Under the pieces are notes generated by a model. That model made no database searches. It saw only the letters and a program-made list of their open reading frames with translations, and had not been told where the DNA came from. Below, in pieces: positions 24,089 to 32,678 of a DNA stretch of 64,000 nucleotides (positions are counted from its first letter, which is position 1; each line of letters begins with the position of its first letter). The position numbers and the translations under genes were made by a program. Source of the stretch: an uncultured Muribaculaceae bacterium (GTDB lineage Bacteria; Bacteroidota; Bacteroidia; Bacteroidales; Muribaculaceae); NCBI GenBank assembly GCA_910584125.1, contig CAJTXU010000007.1, positions 1 through 64,000 on the forward strand. Reading direction: 5' to 3'.

Positions 24089-26073
24089 GCGGCGAGAACC
24101 GCAGCCTTAGACTTCCCGACTACAGCCGCGATTTCATCGACAGTGGCCTCGCGAAGACGCTTGAGGCTCTTGAAATGTTTCATCAGTTTCGAGGCCGTGG
24201 CCTCTCCTATCCCCTTGATTCCATCGAGCTCGCTTACGGTCTGCGACTTGCTGCGCCGGTTGCGGTGGTGGGTGATGCCGAAGCGGTGGGCCTCGTCGCG
24301 AAGGTCCTGCACAACGCGCAGACTCGGTGATTTCTTGTCGAGATAGAGGGGCAGCGTGTCGCCCGGAAAGTATATTTCCTCAAGTCTCTTGGCTATGCCC
24401 ACGAGCGCGACATCGCCGCGTATGCCCATTTCATCAAAGGCCTCGACGGCGGCGCTGAGCTGGCCCTTGCCGCCGTCGACCACCACGAGCTGCGGCAGCG
24501 GCTGGCCCTCGGCCATCATGCGAGTGTAGCGCCGGTGGAGCACCTCCTTCATCGACGCGAAGTCGTCGGCGCCTACGACGGTTTTGATGTTGAAATGTCG
24601 GTAGTCGCGGCGCGCCGGACGACCGTTGCGGAACACGACGCAGCTCGCCACGGGATTCGTGCCCTGGATGTTCGAGTTGTCGAAACACTCGATGTGGCGC
24701 GGTTCGGCGTTGAGCCTGAAATCCGACTTCATGCGCTCCATCAGCTTGTCGGTGGCGCGGTCGGGATTGAGCAGCGCGGCCTCCTTCTCGCGGTCTTTCA
24801 TGTATTGCGTGGCGTTCTTGACTGCCACGTCGAGAGCGCGTCTGCGCTCGCCGCGCTGAGGCACGGTGAAGCGTGTGCCGGCGAATTCCACGTCGGGCAT
24901 GAACGGCACGATGACCTCCGTGAACTCACGTTCGAACCGCTGGGTCACCTCGGCTATGGCCATGGAGAGAATCTCCTCGCGCGAGCTCTCGTTGCGCCGC
25001 AACACGTATTCCAGATTCAGACTCTGCGTCACCGCCCCATGATGGGTGTGCATGAAGTTGACGTAAGCGCGCCCGTCGCCCTCGACATACGCGAACACGT
25101 CGGCGTCGGGCGCCGAGGTCTCCCCTACGATGCTCTTCGCGTTGTATTTCCTGAGAATCTCATATTTTTCCTTGACCGCCTGCGCCTCTTCGAATTTCCA
25201 ATCCTCGCCGAGCTTCGTCATCTCGTCGCGCAGAGCGCGTTCAAGCTCCACGGTCTCGCCGTTGAGTATCTGGCGCACCCTCTTGATATATTCGCCATAC
25301 CGCTCGGGACTGATGAGCGCACGGCACGCGCCGCCGCATTTGCCGATGTGATAGTCGAGGCAGAGTCTGTAGCGTCCCCGCGCGATGCTTTTCTCATCGA
25401 GGGCGTGGCGGCACGACCGCAGAGGATACGTGTCGCGGATGAGGTCGAGTACGAGTTTTGCCGACTGGACATTGCTGTAGGGTCCGTAGTATTTGCCGTC
25501 GATGCCTTTCTCGCGGGTCATGAATATGCGGGGATACAGTTCGCGGGTCACGACAATCCATGGATAAGACTTGTCGTCCTTGAGCAGCACGTTGTAGTGA
25601 GGCTGATAATGCTTGATCATGGCGTTCTCCAGATGGAGAGCGTCTTCCTCGGTGGGCACCACGATGAAACGCAAGTCGACGATGTTGCGCACAAGCAGAT
25701 TGGTGCGCGTCGAGTCATGTCGGCGGTTGAAATAGCTTGAGACGCGTCGTTTGAGACGCTTGGCCTTGCCGACATAGATCACCTTGCCGCGGCGGTCGAG
25801 ATACATGTATACGCCCGGCGACTCCGGCAGATTCAGGATCTTGTTGCGCAGCTGCGCGCCGGGGCGGTTTTCGAATATGTCCTCGCGGGTCCTGTCGGGT
25901 TTGATCTCGATGTCGAAACCTCCGACTTCATCGATTTTGCGGCCCGTGGATGCGAGCAGATTCTCGACGCTCTCGCGCGAGGCCGGGGCGGCGCCGGCGT
26001 CGGCGTCGGCGGCATCATCGCCGAGTGACGCGTCGGCGGGTTCGGGCAGGTCTGTTCTTTCGAGTTCTTCCAT
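24061..26073 (-). CDS. uvrC: Excinuclease ABC subunit C
   Basis: The protein is about 670 aa. The GIY-YIG nuclease (SPGVYMYLDRRGKVIYVGKAKRLK, about residue 65 on) makes the 3' incision. A UVR motif with DWKFEEAQAVKEKYEIL, the C-terminal RNase H-like nuclease (HIECFDNSNIQGT, LVVVDGGKGQLSAA) and tandem helix-hairpin-helix motifs (LDGIKGIGEATASKLMKHF) follow. The start at 26073 (MEELERTDLPEPAD) leaves an acidic, Ala-rich N-terminal extension of about 60 aa before the nuclease. The frame is open to 26154 but upstream sequence looks non-coding. Confidence 0.95.
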   Translation of the reverse strand: MEELERTDLPEPADASLGDDAADADAGAAPASRESVENLLASTGRKIDEVGGFDIEIKPDRTREDIFENRPGAQLRNKILNLPESPGVYMYLDRRGKVIYVGKAKRLKRRVSSYFNRRHDSTRTNLLVRNIVDLRFIVVPTEEDALHLENAMIKHYQPHYNVLLKDDKSYPWIVVTRELYPRIFMTREKGIDGKYYGPYSNVQSAKLVLDLIRDTYPLRSCRHALDEKSIARGRYRLCLDYHIGKCGGACRALISPERYGEYIKRVRQILNGETVELERALRDEMTKLGEDWKFEEAQAVKEKYEILRKYNAKSIVGETSAPDADVFAYVEGDGRAYVNFMHTHHGAVTQSLNLEYVLRRNESSREEILSMAIAEVTQRFEREFTEVIVPFMPDVEFAGTRFTVPQRGERRRALDVAVKNATQYMKDREKEAALLNPDRATDKLMERMKSDFRLNAEPRHIECFDNSNIQGTNPVASCVVFRNGRPARRDYRHFNIKTVVGADDFASMKEVLHRRYTRMMAEGQPLPQLVVVDGGKGQLSAAVEAFDEMGIRGDVALVGIAKRLEEIYFPGDTLPLYLDKKSPSLRVVQDLRDEAHRFGITHHRNRRSKSQTVSELDGIKGIGEATASKLMKHFKSLKRLREATVDEIAAVVGKSKAAVLAAHFDMKSDS

Positions 26074-26093
26074 ATCTGTATAACGCAAGGGGA

Positions 26094-26317
26094 GCGGCCG
26101 GCGTATATGCCGGCGTCCGTAAGCAAAAGGGTGCGTCCCGAAGCCGGGATGCACCCCTCCGCAATTTCCGAATCAATCGGAAATATTGGACATGAACCGA
26201 ACCTATTCTTCCGAATCAATCGGAGTTTTCAATAAAAACCCGGAGGCGATTGCCCGAAAGAGGGCTGATGCGGATAACGCGGATTCAAGATCGTCTAATC
26301 ACGCATGGGCAATTGCC
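26094..26317. repeat. Cluster of inverted repeats upstream of uvrC
   Basis: The gap between apt and uvrC holds several possible hairpins. These are GCCGGC flanking GTATAT (near 26098), a 12-bp stem GGGTGCGTCCCG/CGGGATGCACCC (about 26130-26157), two copies of TTCCGAATCAATCGGA about 42 bases apart (near 26167 and 26209), each self-complementary at its ends, and GGCGATTGCCC (26245-26255) facing GGGCAATTGCC (26307-26317). No gene is evident. It could be a structured leader of uvrC or a cluster of dispersed repeats. Confidence 0.6.
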
Positions 26318-26361
26318 GGTGAGCGGATAGAACCGTGTTCCGTCCAGTCTTAATATAACAA

Positions 26362-26388
26362 GGCGGCGGAACCTTTTGTTCCGCCGCC
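26362..26388 (-). terminator. apt: Terminator downstream of apt
   Basis: GGCGGCGGAAC (26362-26372) pairs with GTTCCGCCGCC (26378-26388), an 11-bp perfect stem with a 5-nt loop, about 54 bases after the apt stop on the minus strand. The T-run is weak. Confidence 0.65.
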
Positions 26389-26441
26389 CGCAGGATTTAA
26401 CATATTTCGTCTCGGAGCCCGAATCAGGCCGTCGAGCCGCG

Positions 26442-26966
26442 TCAGTATTTGAGCAGCGAGGTCACCTCGCAGTCGTCGGGAAGGGCCGCGCGGCCGTTGA
26501 GGGCGGTGAGCTCCACGACGAAGTTGACGTAGATTTTCTTCGGATTCATCGATTTCACCAGGTCGTAGCAGGCGCGCATCGTGCCGCCGGTGGCGAGCAG
26601 GTCGTCATGCAGCAGCACGACGTCGTTCTCGTTGATCGCGTCGCTGTGAAGCTCGATTGTATCGACGCCATACTCCTTGGCATAAGCCTTCTTGATTGTC
26701 ACCGAAGGGAGTTTGCCGGGCTTGCGCGCGGGCACGAAACCGCATCCGAGGCAGTAGGCCATGATCGAACCGCCGATGAAACCGCGCGATTCGATGCCGA
26801 CGATCTTGGTTATGCCTTTGTCGCGATAGAGTTCGACAAGTGCGTCGCTCATCGTGTGGAGTGCTTCGCCATCCTTAAGCAGGGTGGTCAGGTCGCGGAA
26901 GATTATTCCCTTTGACGGGAAATCGGGAATGTCGCGAATCTTGAGTTTGAGTTCTTCTAATTCCAT
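26442..26966 (-). CDS. apt: Adenine phosphoribosyltransferase
   Basis: The 174-aa type I PRTase has the PRPP-binding motif VVLLHDDLLATGGTM and the purine-hood region IVGIESRGFIGG. It converts adenine and PRPP to AMP in purine salvage. Length and the start MELEELKLKIRDIPDFPSKGI fit the family. An upstream in-frame extension to 27038 lacks conservation features, so I reject it. It lies between parS/mnmG and uvrC on the minus strand. Confidence 0.95.
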   Translation of the reverse strand: MELEELKLKIRDIPDFPSKGIIFRDLTTLLKDGEALHTMSDALVELYRDKGITKIVGIESRGFIGGSIMAYCLGCGFVPARKPGKLPSVTIKKAYAKEYGVDTIELHSDAINENDVVLLHDDLLATGGTMRACYDLVKSMNPKKIYVNFVVELTALNGRAALPDDCEVTSLLKY

Positions 26967-27093
26967 TGTCGTAATATTAGGTTGTTTGAGATGATTCATT
27001 TCAGCATCTTGTTTCGGTCGTTCCGAGGCCGCCCGCACCCCTGCCCCGCGCGCTACTTAAACCCCTGACGCAGATACGTGATAGGAGACCTCC

Positions 27094-27109
27094 TGTTCCA
27101 CGTGGAACA
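27094..27109. promoter_or_regulatory. parS centromere site (ParB binding)
   Basis: TGTTCCACGTGGAACA is a perfect 16-bp palindrome matching the bacterial parS consensus TGTTNCACGTGNAACA. It lies 12 bases past the mnmG stop, in the mnmG-apt gap. ParB loads at such sites to organise and partition the origin-proximal chromosome. No parA or parB gene is in the window. Confidence 0.9.
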
Positions 27110-27121
27110 AAACTTAAAGCA

Positions 27122-29026
27122 TTACTTTCCCCCTCCGATCAGGAGCAGCAGCACGTTGATGTCGGCAGGAGAGACTCCGGGGATGCGTGAGGCCTGTCCG
27201 ATTGTGGCCGGACGTATCCGGTCGAGTTTCTGACGGGCCTCGGTCGAGAGAGCGTTGACGGAACTGTAATTGAATCCGTCGGGGATATGCACGTGTTCGA
27301 GCCGCGTCTGGCGGTCGGCGAGTTCGCGCTCGCGGCGGATATAGCCGTCGTATTTGATTAGGATCTCCGCGGCCTGGATTATCTCTTCGCGGCGGCCCTC
27401 CTCTATCCTGCCGAACTGACGGGCAAGCGCGGGGACGGCGTCGGCAAGGATACGAAAGCCGAGCTGCGGACGGCGAACGAGCTCTATGAGGCGAACAGAG
27501 GCCGTGAGCGGCGACGTGCCGTGCTCTTCGAGAAAGCGGTTTGTCTCAGGAGTCATCTTCACCAGACAGTTCGCGGCGAACTCCATGAGCTCGTCGCGCT
27601 GCTGGCGTTTGCGCACCATCAGCCGGTATCGCTCTTCGGTGGCGAGGCCTATCTCATGTCCGAGCGGTGTCAGACGCATGTCGGCGTCGTCCTGACGGAG
27701 AAGAATGCGGTATTCGGCACGCGATGTGAACATGCGGTAGGGTTCGTCGACTCCCTTGGTGACGAGGTCGTCGATAAGCACGCCGATGTATGCATGGTCG
27801 CGACCGAGCACAACGGGGTCCTGGCCGGCGGCGCGACGTGCGGCGTTGATTCCGGCCATCAGGCCCTGGGCCGCCGCCTCCTCATAACCTGTCGTGCCGT
27901 TGACCTGACCGGCGAAGTAAAGCCCCGGCACGAGCTTCGTCTGCAGATCGTGTGTGAGCTGTGTGGGGTCGAAGAAGTCATATTCTATAGCATAACCGGG
28001 GCGATAGAACTGAACGTCGCGCAGCGCGGGGACGCATTGCAGGGCCTCGACCTGCACACGCCAGGGCATTGACGACGAAAAACCGTTGATGTAATATTCC
28101 TCGGTGGTCTCGCCTTCGGGCTCAAGAAAGAGCTGATGGCTCTCCTTGTCGGCGAACGTGACGAGCTTTGTCTCGATGCTCGGACAGTAGCGCGGCCCGA
28201 TGCTCTTTATGTCGCCGTTATAAAGCGGCGACTCGTCGAGACGCGAGGTCATGCGGGCGTGCGCCTCGGGGTTGGTGTGCACTATCCAGCAGGGACGCGG
28301 CTTGAGGGTGCGCTTCACGTCGGGCAGGAAAGAGAACTTCTCGAAATCGTCATTGTCGCCGTCCTGGCGTTCGGCGAGCGTGAAGTCTATGGTGCGCCCG
28401 TCGATGCGGGCCGGCGTACCGGTCTTCATCCTGTCGGTCCTGAATCCGAGGGCGGCGAGCTGTTCGGTGAGCCCTTTGGAGGCGTCTTCCGATATGCGGC
28501 CGCCCTCTATCTTGGTCGGACCGAAGTGCATTAAGCCATTGAGAAAAGTACCCGCCGTGAGCACTACCTGCGCGGCGCGAAACTCGAAACCGAGCGCCGT
28601 GCGCACGCCTTCAAGGCAGGGGGAGTCGGGCTGGGAAACGTCTATTAGAAGGCTCTGCACCGTGTCCTGGAACATATACAGGCCAGGCGTGGCGTCAAGT
28701 ATCTGACGCCAGCGGTCGATGTATTTCGTGCGGTCAGACTGAACTCTGGGCGACCATACGGCCGGGCCTTTGGAACGGTTGAGCATCCTGAACTGAATGG
28801 CGGTCTCGTCGGCGACGATACCCATGCAGCCGCCAAGCGCGTCGATCTCGCGCACGATCTGGCCCTTGGCTATACCGCCTACAGCCGGATTGCACGACAT
28901 CTGCGCCACCCGGTTCATATCTTTGGTGACCAGCAGGGTGGAGGCGCCCAGCTTCGCGGCGGCTACGGCCGCCTCACAGCCGGCGTGGCCGGCCCCGATC
29001 ACTATGACATCGAAATCAAACTTCAT
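27122..29026 (-). CDS. mnmG: tRNA uridine-5-carboxymethylaminomethyl modification enzyme MnmG (GidA)
   Basis: The 634-aa flavoprotein starts MKFDFDVIVIGAGHAGCEAAVAAAKLG with the FAD-binding GxGxxGxE motif, and has the conserved SCNPAVGGIAKG and the C-terminal EREL/PxxxxY region. With MnmE it makes cmnm5U34 in tRNAs. The start is the ATG overlapping the ybeY stop (ATGA, 29023-29026), which agrees with the family N-terminus better than an upstream in-frame ATG. parS lies just downstream. Confidence 0.97.
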   Translation of the reverse strand: MKFDFDVIVIGAGHAGCEAAVAAAKLGASTLLVTKDMNRVAQMSCNPAVGGIAKGQIVREIDALGGCMGIVADETAIQFRMLNRSKGPAVWSPRVQSDRTKYIDRWRQILDATPGLYMFQDTVQSLLIDVSQPDSPCLEGVRTALGFEFRAAQVVLTAGTFLNGLMHFGPTKIEGGRISEDASKGLTEQLAALGFRTDRMKTGTPARIDGRTIDFTLAERQDGDNDDFEKFSFLPDVKRTLKPRPCWIVHTNPEAHARMTSRLDESPLYNGDIKSIGPRYCPSIETKLVTFADKESHQLFLEPEGETTEEYYINGFSSSMPWRVQVEALQCVPALRDVQFYRPGYAIEYDFFDPTQLTHDLQTKLVPGLYFAGQVNGTTGYEEAAAQGLMAGINAARRAAGQDPVVLGRDHAYIGVLIDDLVTKGVDEPYRMFTSRAEYRILLRQDDADMRLTPLGHEIGLATEERYRLMVRKRQQRDELMEFAANCLVKMTPETNRFLEEHGTSPLTASVRLIELVRRPQLGFRILADAVPALARQFGRIEEGRREEIIQAAEILIKYDGYIRRERELADRQTRLEHVHIPDGFNYSSVNALSTEARQKLDRIRPATIGQASRIPGVSPADINVLLLLIGGGK

Positions 29027-29469
29027 TTCTCTTCGGTTATAAGTTGCGGCCACGAGCGGTCGAGCATCGCCAGAGCCGCGTCTTCGTTGGCCTCCATTAT
29101 CTCACGCTCGCCGGGGCCCTTGTCGTCTATCCCGCACAGGTGCAGGACGCCATGGATTATTACACGCATCAGTTCACGCGCATAAGGCTCACCCACGAGC
29201 AGCGCGTTGCTGCGTACGGTGTCGAGCGAGATCATGACGTCCCCTCCTATCGTGTCGCGCCGAGTGTAGTCGAACGTGATGATGTCGGTGTAATAGTCAT
29301 GGTCGATGAACTTCCGGTTGGCTTCCAGAATGTATGAGTCGTCGCAGAAGAGGTAGGAGATACGTCCCACCTTGAAACCGTGTGATGCGGCCACCTCGGC
29401 GATCCAGCTCCTCACGGCCTCGAAGTCGACCGAGGGGAGCGCCACATTTTCAGAATTGAAATTTATCAT
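29023..29469 (-). CDS. ybeY: Endoribonuclease YbeY (rRNA maturation factor)
   Basis: The 148-aa protein carries the UPF0054 metal-binding motif as HGVLHLCGIDDKG. The first two His are present, while the position of the third ligand (His in E. coli) is Asp, as I recall for other Bacteroidota. YbeY acts in 16S rRNA 3'-end maturation and ribosome quality control. The start MINFNSENVALPS is chosen because the upstream extension looks like leader. It is translationally coupled to mnmG. Confidence 0.94.
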   Translation of the reverse strand: MINFNSENVALPSVDFEAVRSWIAEVAASHGFKVGRISYLFCDDSYILEANRKFIDHDYYTDIITFDYTRRDTIGGDVMISLDTVRSNALLVGEPYARELMRVIIHGVLHLCGIDDKGPGEREIMEANEDAALAMLDRSWPQLITEEK

Positions 29470-29496
29470 AGATTGTTTAAGCAGATACCAAACATA

Positions 29497-29504
29497 CAAA
29501 GATA
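29497..29504 (-). promoter_or_regulatory. Probable -7 element for ybeY-mnmG
   Basis: The minus strand reads TATCTTTG, a match to TAnnTTTG, about 28 bases upstream of the ybeY start. I find no clear TTTG partner. Confidence 0.45.
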
Positions 29505-29625
29505 ACGATAAAAATCGAAAAGAGAAAATCGAACGCCAATTTTCGTCTTATAAAGGCCGCAGGCCTTTACCACACGACCTAACCCTACACAAACCTTTAC
29601 CCGCCTCGCGACACTGCGACCCGTG

Positions 29626-29784
29626 GACACCCGACACTGAGGCCCGACCCGACACCCGACACTGAGGCCCGACCCGACACCCGACACTGAGGCCCGACCC
29701 GGCACCCGACACCGACACGACACAACACCCGACACGACACCCGACACCGACACGACACGACACCCGACACGACACCCGACAGGG
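29626..29784. repeat. 25-bp tandem repeat array followed by a CGACAC-rich tract
   Basis: Three perfect 25-bp copies occupy 29626-29650, 29651-29675 and 29676-29700. Their key parts are GACACCCGACACTGA and GGCCCGACCC. The array runs into a degenerate tract of CGACAC/CCGACA units to 29784. There are no spacers, so it is not a CRISPR array. It sits in an otherwise gene-free gap. Confidence 0.9.
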
Positions 29785-29819
29785 GAAGAATATAGCCTTG
29801 GCCCAGCATTCTATTTAAC

Positions 29820-30088
29820 ATAATGCAAGAATATAGAGTGACAAGGATGAATTATTGGGATTTCCTTTCTATTTGCAATCGCGAGACATGCATGTTGAAA
29901 ACATTAGCAATTGCCTGTCGATTAGGCGATTTAATAGAGATAATACCATTTTTAAGGCCCTGAGGATTGAAAATTCATTCCATTTCATGCAATCAGTCGC
30001 GAATGTAAAAAACTCAAACCTCGGAAAAGCGATACCGATTCAAGAGAAAAGGGGAAATTTAAGTTTTATCTGAATTTTCTCATTTTAT
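29820..30088 (+). other. AT-rich stretch with an unsupported short reading frame
   Basis: This stretch is markedly less GC-rich than its surroundings. A 72-codon plus-strand frame (29855-30073) exists, with no recognisable motif, signal or good codon pattern. It could be a decayed acquired gene or plain intergenic DNA, so I do not call it a gene. Confidence 0.3.
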
Positions 30089-30119
30089 TTTGACTTACCG
30101 ACAATAATAAGTATTTTTG
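30089..30119 (+). promoter_or_regulatory. Consensus promoter with a long leader before the lipoprotein gene
   Basis: TTTG (30089-30092), a 19-base spacer and TATTTTTG (30112-30119) match the consensus exactly. The next start codon is at 30356, so the transcript would have a leader of about 230 nt. Confidence 0.78.
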
Positions 30120-30355
30120 TGGAAAGTTAGCCACCCGGCCGCTCACCGCCCGCTCTCCTCCCGAGGCCGCCTCTTCGATTGCCTCACGACCATCTCCTCA
30201 ATCATCTCCTCAATCACCTCCTCCCTCTCCTCATCCGGCCGCTTCGCTTGCCGCCAGCAACGAGCGAGGACGAAAGATAATCCTAAGGCGGATGCTCTGT
30301 GATGAGGCGGAAGCCGATTCAACTCTTATCCTTTCAAATTGCAAAACCAAACAGT
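30120..30355 (+). other. Predicted C/T-rich 5' leader or small RNA region
   Basis: Downstream of the promoter the RNA would be pyrimidine-rich, with an imperfect 12-base repeat of the ATCTCCTCAATC type (about 30190-30235). It has no convincing reading frame and no T-run terminator before 30356. It could be a regulatory leader or carry a small RNA. Confidence 0.4.
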
Positions 30356-30844
30356 ATGCACATGACATTACGCACCGCCCTCTCCACGCTGACCGCGATT
30401 ACCCTCTCGCTATCGCCAGCGTTCGTCTCGTGCAAGGACGACGACCCGACACGACACGATGGCATCGAGAAGCCCGACGGCCCGCGCGACGAGCCTGGCG
30501 GCACCGACCGTCCGGGCGGCGAAGTGCCCGGCGGAGAGGAACCCGGCGGCGAAACTCCCGGCTCGGACCAGGACGACGAGAACTCCGTGATTGTCGGCGA
30601 CTGGCGAGGGGACAGAGATGAAATATTTTTCACCTTCGACGCCGGAAAACGTTTCGAGGGCAATCTGGGCGACGGCCCGATCATAGGCGGCTACGACTAT
30701 AAGGATTTCCCTCATCAACTCCTGCTGAACATCGAGACCGAAACCGAAGTACGCACCCTCGAACTGAAGTGCTTCATTTCCGGCGACTCGATGAAACTCC
30801 TTGACATCGCGGGCCATACTTGGACGCTCACACGCACGAACTAA
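30356..30844 (+). CDS. Lipoprotein with Pro/Gly/Glu linker and lipocalin-like domain
   Basis: The 162-aa protein starts at MHMTLRTALSTLTAITLSLSPAFVSC with a lipobox Cys at about 26, followed by DDD. A low-complexity linker rich in GGE/PGG repeats (about 35-75) spaces out a small C-terminal domain, SVIVGDWRGDRDEIFFTF to HTWTLTRTN, which looks like a lipocalin-type barrel half. A negatively charged residue cluster after the lipid Cys is typical of surface-exported lipoproteins in Bacteroidota. The frame is open upstream to 30299, but the signal peptide fixes the start. Confidence 0.7.
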   Translation: MHMTLRTALSTLTAITLSLSPAFVSCKDDDPTRHDGIEKPDGPRDEPGGTDRPGGEVPGGEEPGGETPGSDQDDENSVIVGDWRGDRDEIFFTFDAGKRFEGNLGDGPIIGGYDYKDFPHQLLLNIETETEVRTLELKCFISGDSMKLLDIAGHTWTLTRTN

Positions 30845-30862
30845 ACTTCTGTTTAACATAAT

Positions 30863-32674
30863 ATGAATCTATCGAAGATAAAGAAAAGACTCTCTCGGTC
30901 GGGCACGCCCTACAACCGCCGGGGCATCATCATGCTCGGCGGTATGTTCGCCACGCTGCTCGCTTTCATCATAATCTGGTGCTCGCAGACCACGTTCCGC
31001 GCCATGAGCGACTGGATGCTCTACATCGTCAATATCTTCGCGGCGCTGCTGCTTACCCTGCCCGCCATCGTGCTGCGGCGCGTCTGGATACAGACCGCGC
31101 TGATGCTCCTGCTCGACGCCCTGCTGATCAGCAACCTGATGTATTGCCGCACATATTACACGGCCATCCCGCCCGACAGCTACCTGCTCGCGGGCAATCT
31201 CGGCGATTTCACGGCAAGCGTCTACGACTCGCTGCGCTGGGCCGACATCACGCTGCCGCTCATCGCGCTCGCCACGACGGCCTGGGCATACATCTCCCCC
31301 GCCCGGCGCCCATGGTGGCCGAGACTACCCTACGTATGCGTCACCATCGCGGCCGGAGCCGTCGCGGCCATCGGAATGGTCTGCAAAGGGGGTTTCTACA
31401 ACGAATACGACCGCCTCACGCAGTCGTGCTACTACAGCACGTGCGGAGTGCCCATCTATACCGTCGGCGGCCATCTGATCTACAACATCATCAGCGACGA
31501 CACGCCCGACACACCCGAGATTCGCGCCGAAATCGCCGACTGGAACGCCGAAAAGGAGCGCCTGCGTTCATACACACCTCTCCCCGACTCCGTGCCGCGC
31601 CGCCGCAATCTGGTGATCGTCCTGCTCGAATCGTTCGAAAGCTGGCTCACCGAGACCCGCATCGAAGGCAAGGAAATCACCCCCTACATCAATTCGCTGA
31701 TACGCGATCCCGGCACTCTCTACGCCCCAAACATGCTGACGCAGGTTGCCTCGGGACGGTCGATCGACTGCCAGCTGCTGCTCGGAAGCGGTATGCTGCC
31801 GATGCAGAACGCCGTCTACAGCATGAAATATCCCGACCGCGACTACCCCTCGCTGATGAAGGCCATGAAGGCCGACCGCGACGCCCGCTGCGCCATCCTG
31901 ACCTGCGACAAACCAATCACGTGGAACCAGGAGGCCATAGCCCGCTCGATGGGATATGACACGCTGCTCGACCGCTCGTCGTGGAAGATCGACGAGGTGA
32001 TCGGCAACCCCGCCAAACTGAGCGACGGCTCTTTCATGCGCCAGGCCGTGGAGAAGCTCAGGAGCGGAGAAATCGTCGCGGACAGTGACCGCCCGTTCCT
32101 GCTGACTTTCGTCACGTATTCGGGCCACAATCCGTTCCGGCTCCCCGACAACCTGCGCGACCCGGCGTTCTCTCTGCCCGAAGGGAAATATCCCGAACGC
32201 ATGGCCGACTATGTCACCATGGCGCATTACACCGACTCGCGTCTGCGCACGCTGATAGAATATCTCCGCAGCCGCCCCGACTATGCCGAGACGCTGGTGG
32301 TCATCACCGGCGACCACGAGGGTCTGGCCGGCGACCGCGCCGAGATACTGCGTTCGGCCGAGGCCCGGGGCATCGTCTCGCCGCTGCAGCTCACGCCCTT
32401 CATCGTGCTCAATTCGCCCGTGGCGGGGCGACGCGACGCCGTAATGGGGCAGATAGACATGTATCCTACGCTACTCTCGCTGCTCGGCCTCGACTCCTAC
32501 GGCTGGAAAGGGCAGGGGCAGAACATACTGATGCCCGGACGCGTCGAGGCCGCCATTTCGTCGATGACGGGCGAGACACTCGGCGACACGACCCGCGTCG
32601 CCCCCGGGGCGATGCGCAACCTGCGCTCGGCACGCCGCATCAGCGACCTCACAATCAAGACGATGAAACACTGA
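30863..32674 (+). CDS. LTA synthase/sulfatase-family membrane phosphotransferase
   Basis: The 603-aa protein has about five N-terminal membrane helices (residues 22-175), then an extracytoplasmic alkaline-phosphatase-fold domain. Metal and catalytic motifs are LLESFESW (Glu about 256), QVASGRSID (about 295-302, where Ser aligns with the catalytic Thr of LtaS) and ITGDHEG (Asp-His). The family transfers phosphoglycerol or phosphoethanolamine-like groups to glycans. In a Gram-negative with LPS the likely acceptor is lipid A, core or another surface glycan. The next gene, a sugar kinase-like protein, follows after 4 bases. Confidence 0.83.
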   Translation: MNLSKIKKRLSRSGTPYNRRGIIMLGGMFATLLAFIIIWCSQTTFRAMSDWMLYIVNIFAALLLTLPAIVLRRVWIQTALMLLLDALLISNLMYCRTYYTAIPPDSYLLAGNLGDFTASVYDSLRWADITLPLIALATTAWAYISPARRPWWPRLPYVCVTIAAGAVAAIGMVCKGGFYNEYDRLTQSCYYSTCGVPIYTVGGHLIYNIISDDTPDTPEIRAEIADWNAEKERLRSYTPLPDSVPRRRNLVIVLLESFESWLTETRIEGKEITPYINSLIRDPGTLYAPNMLTQVASGRSIDCQLLLGSGMLPMQNAVYSMKYPDRDYPSLMKAMKADRDARCAILTCDKPITWNQEAIARSMGYDTLLDRSSWKIDEVIGNPAKLSDGSFMRQAVEKLRSGEIVADSDRPFLLTFVTYSGHNPFRLPDNLRDPAFSLPEGKYPERMADYVTMAHYTDSRLRTLIEYLRSRPDYAETLVVITGDHEGLAGDRAEILRSAEARGIVSPLQLTPFIVLNSPVAGRRDAVMGQIDMYPTLLSLLGLDSYGWKGQGQNILMPGRVEAAISSMTGETLGDTTRVAPGAMRNLRSARRISDLTIKTMKH

Positions 32675-32678
32675 ACAG

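Noticed and set aside
29626..29784. Possible CRISPR array
   Set aside because: The 25-bp units are directly adjacent with no unique spacers, and no cas genes are present.
29855..30073. 72-codon frame in the AT-rich gap
   Set aside because: There is no motif, no signal peptide and no evident translation start support; it is kept only as a note on an unusual stretch.
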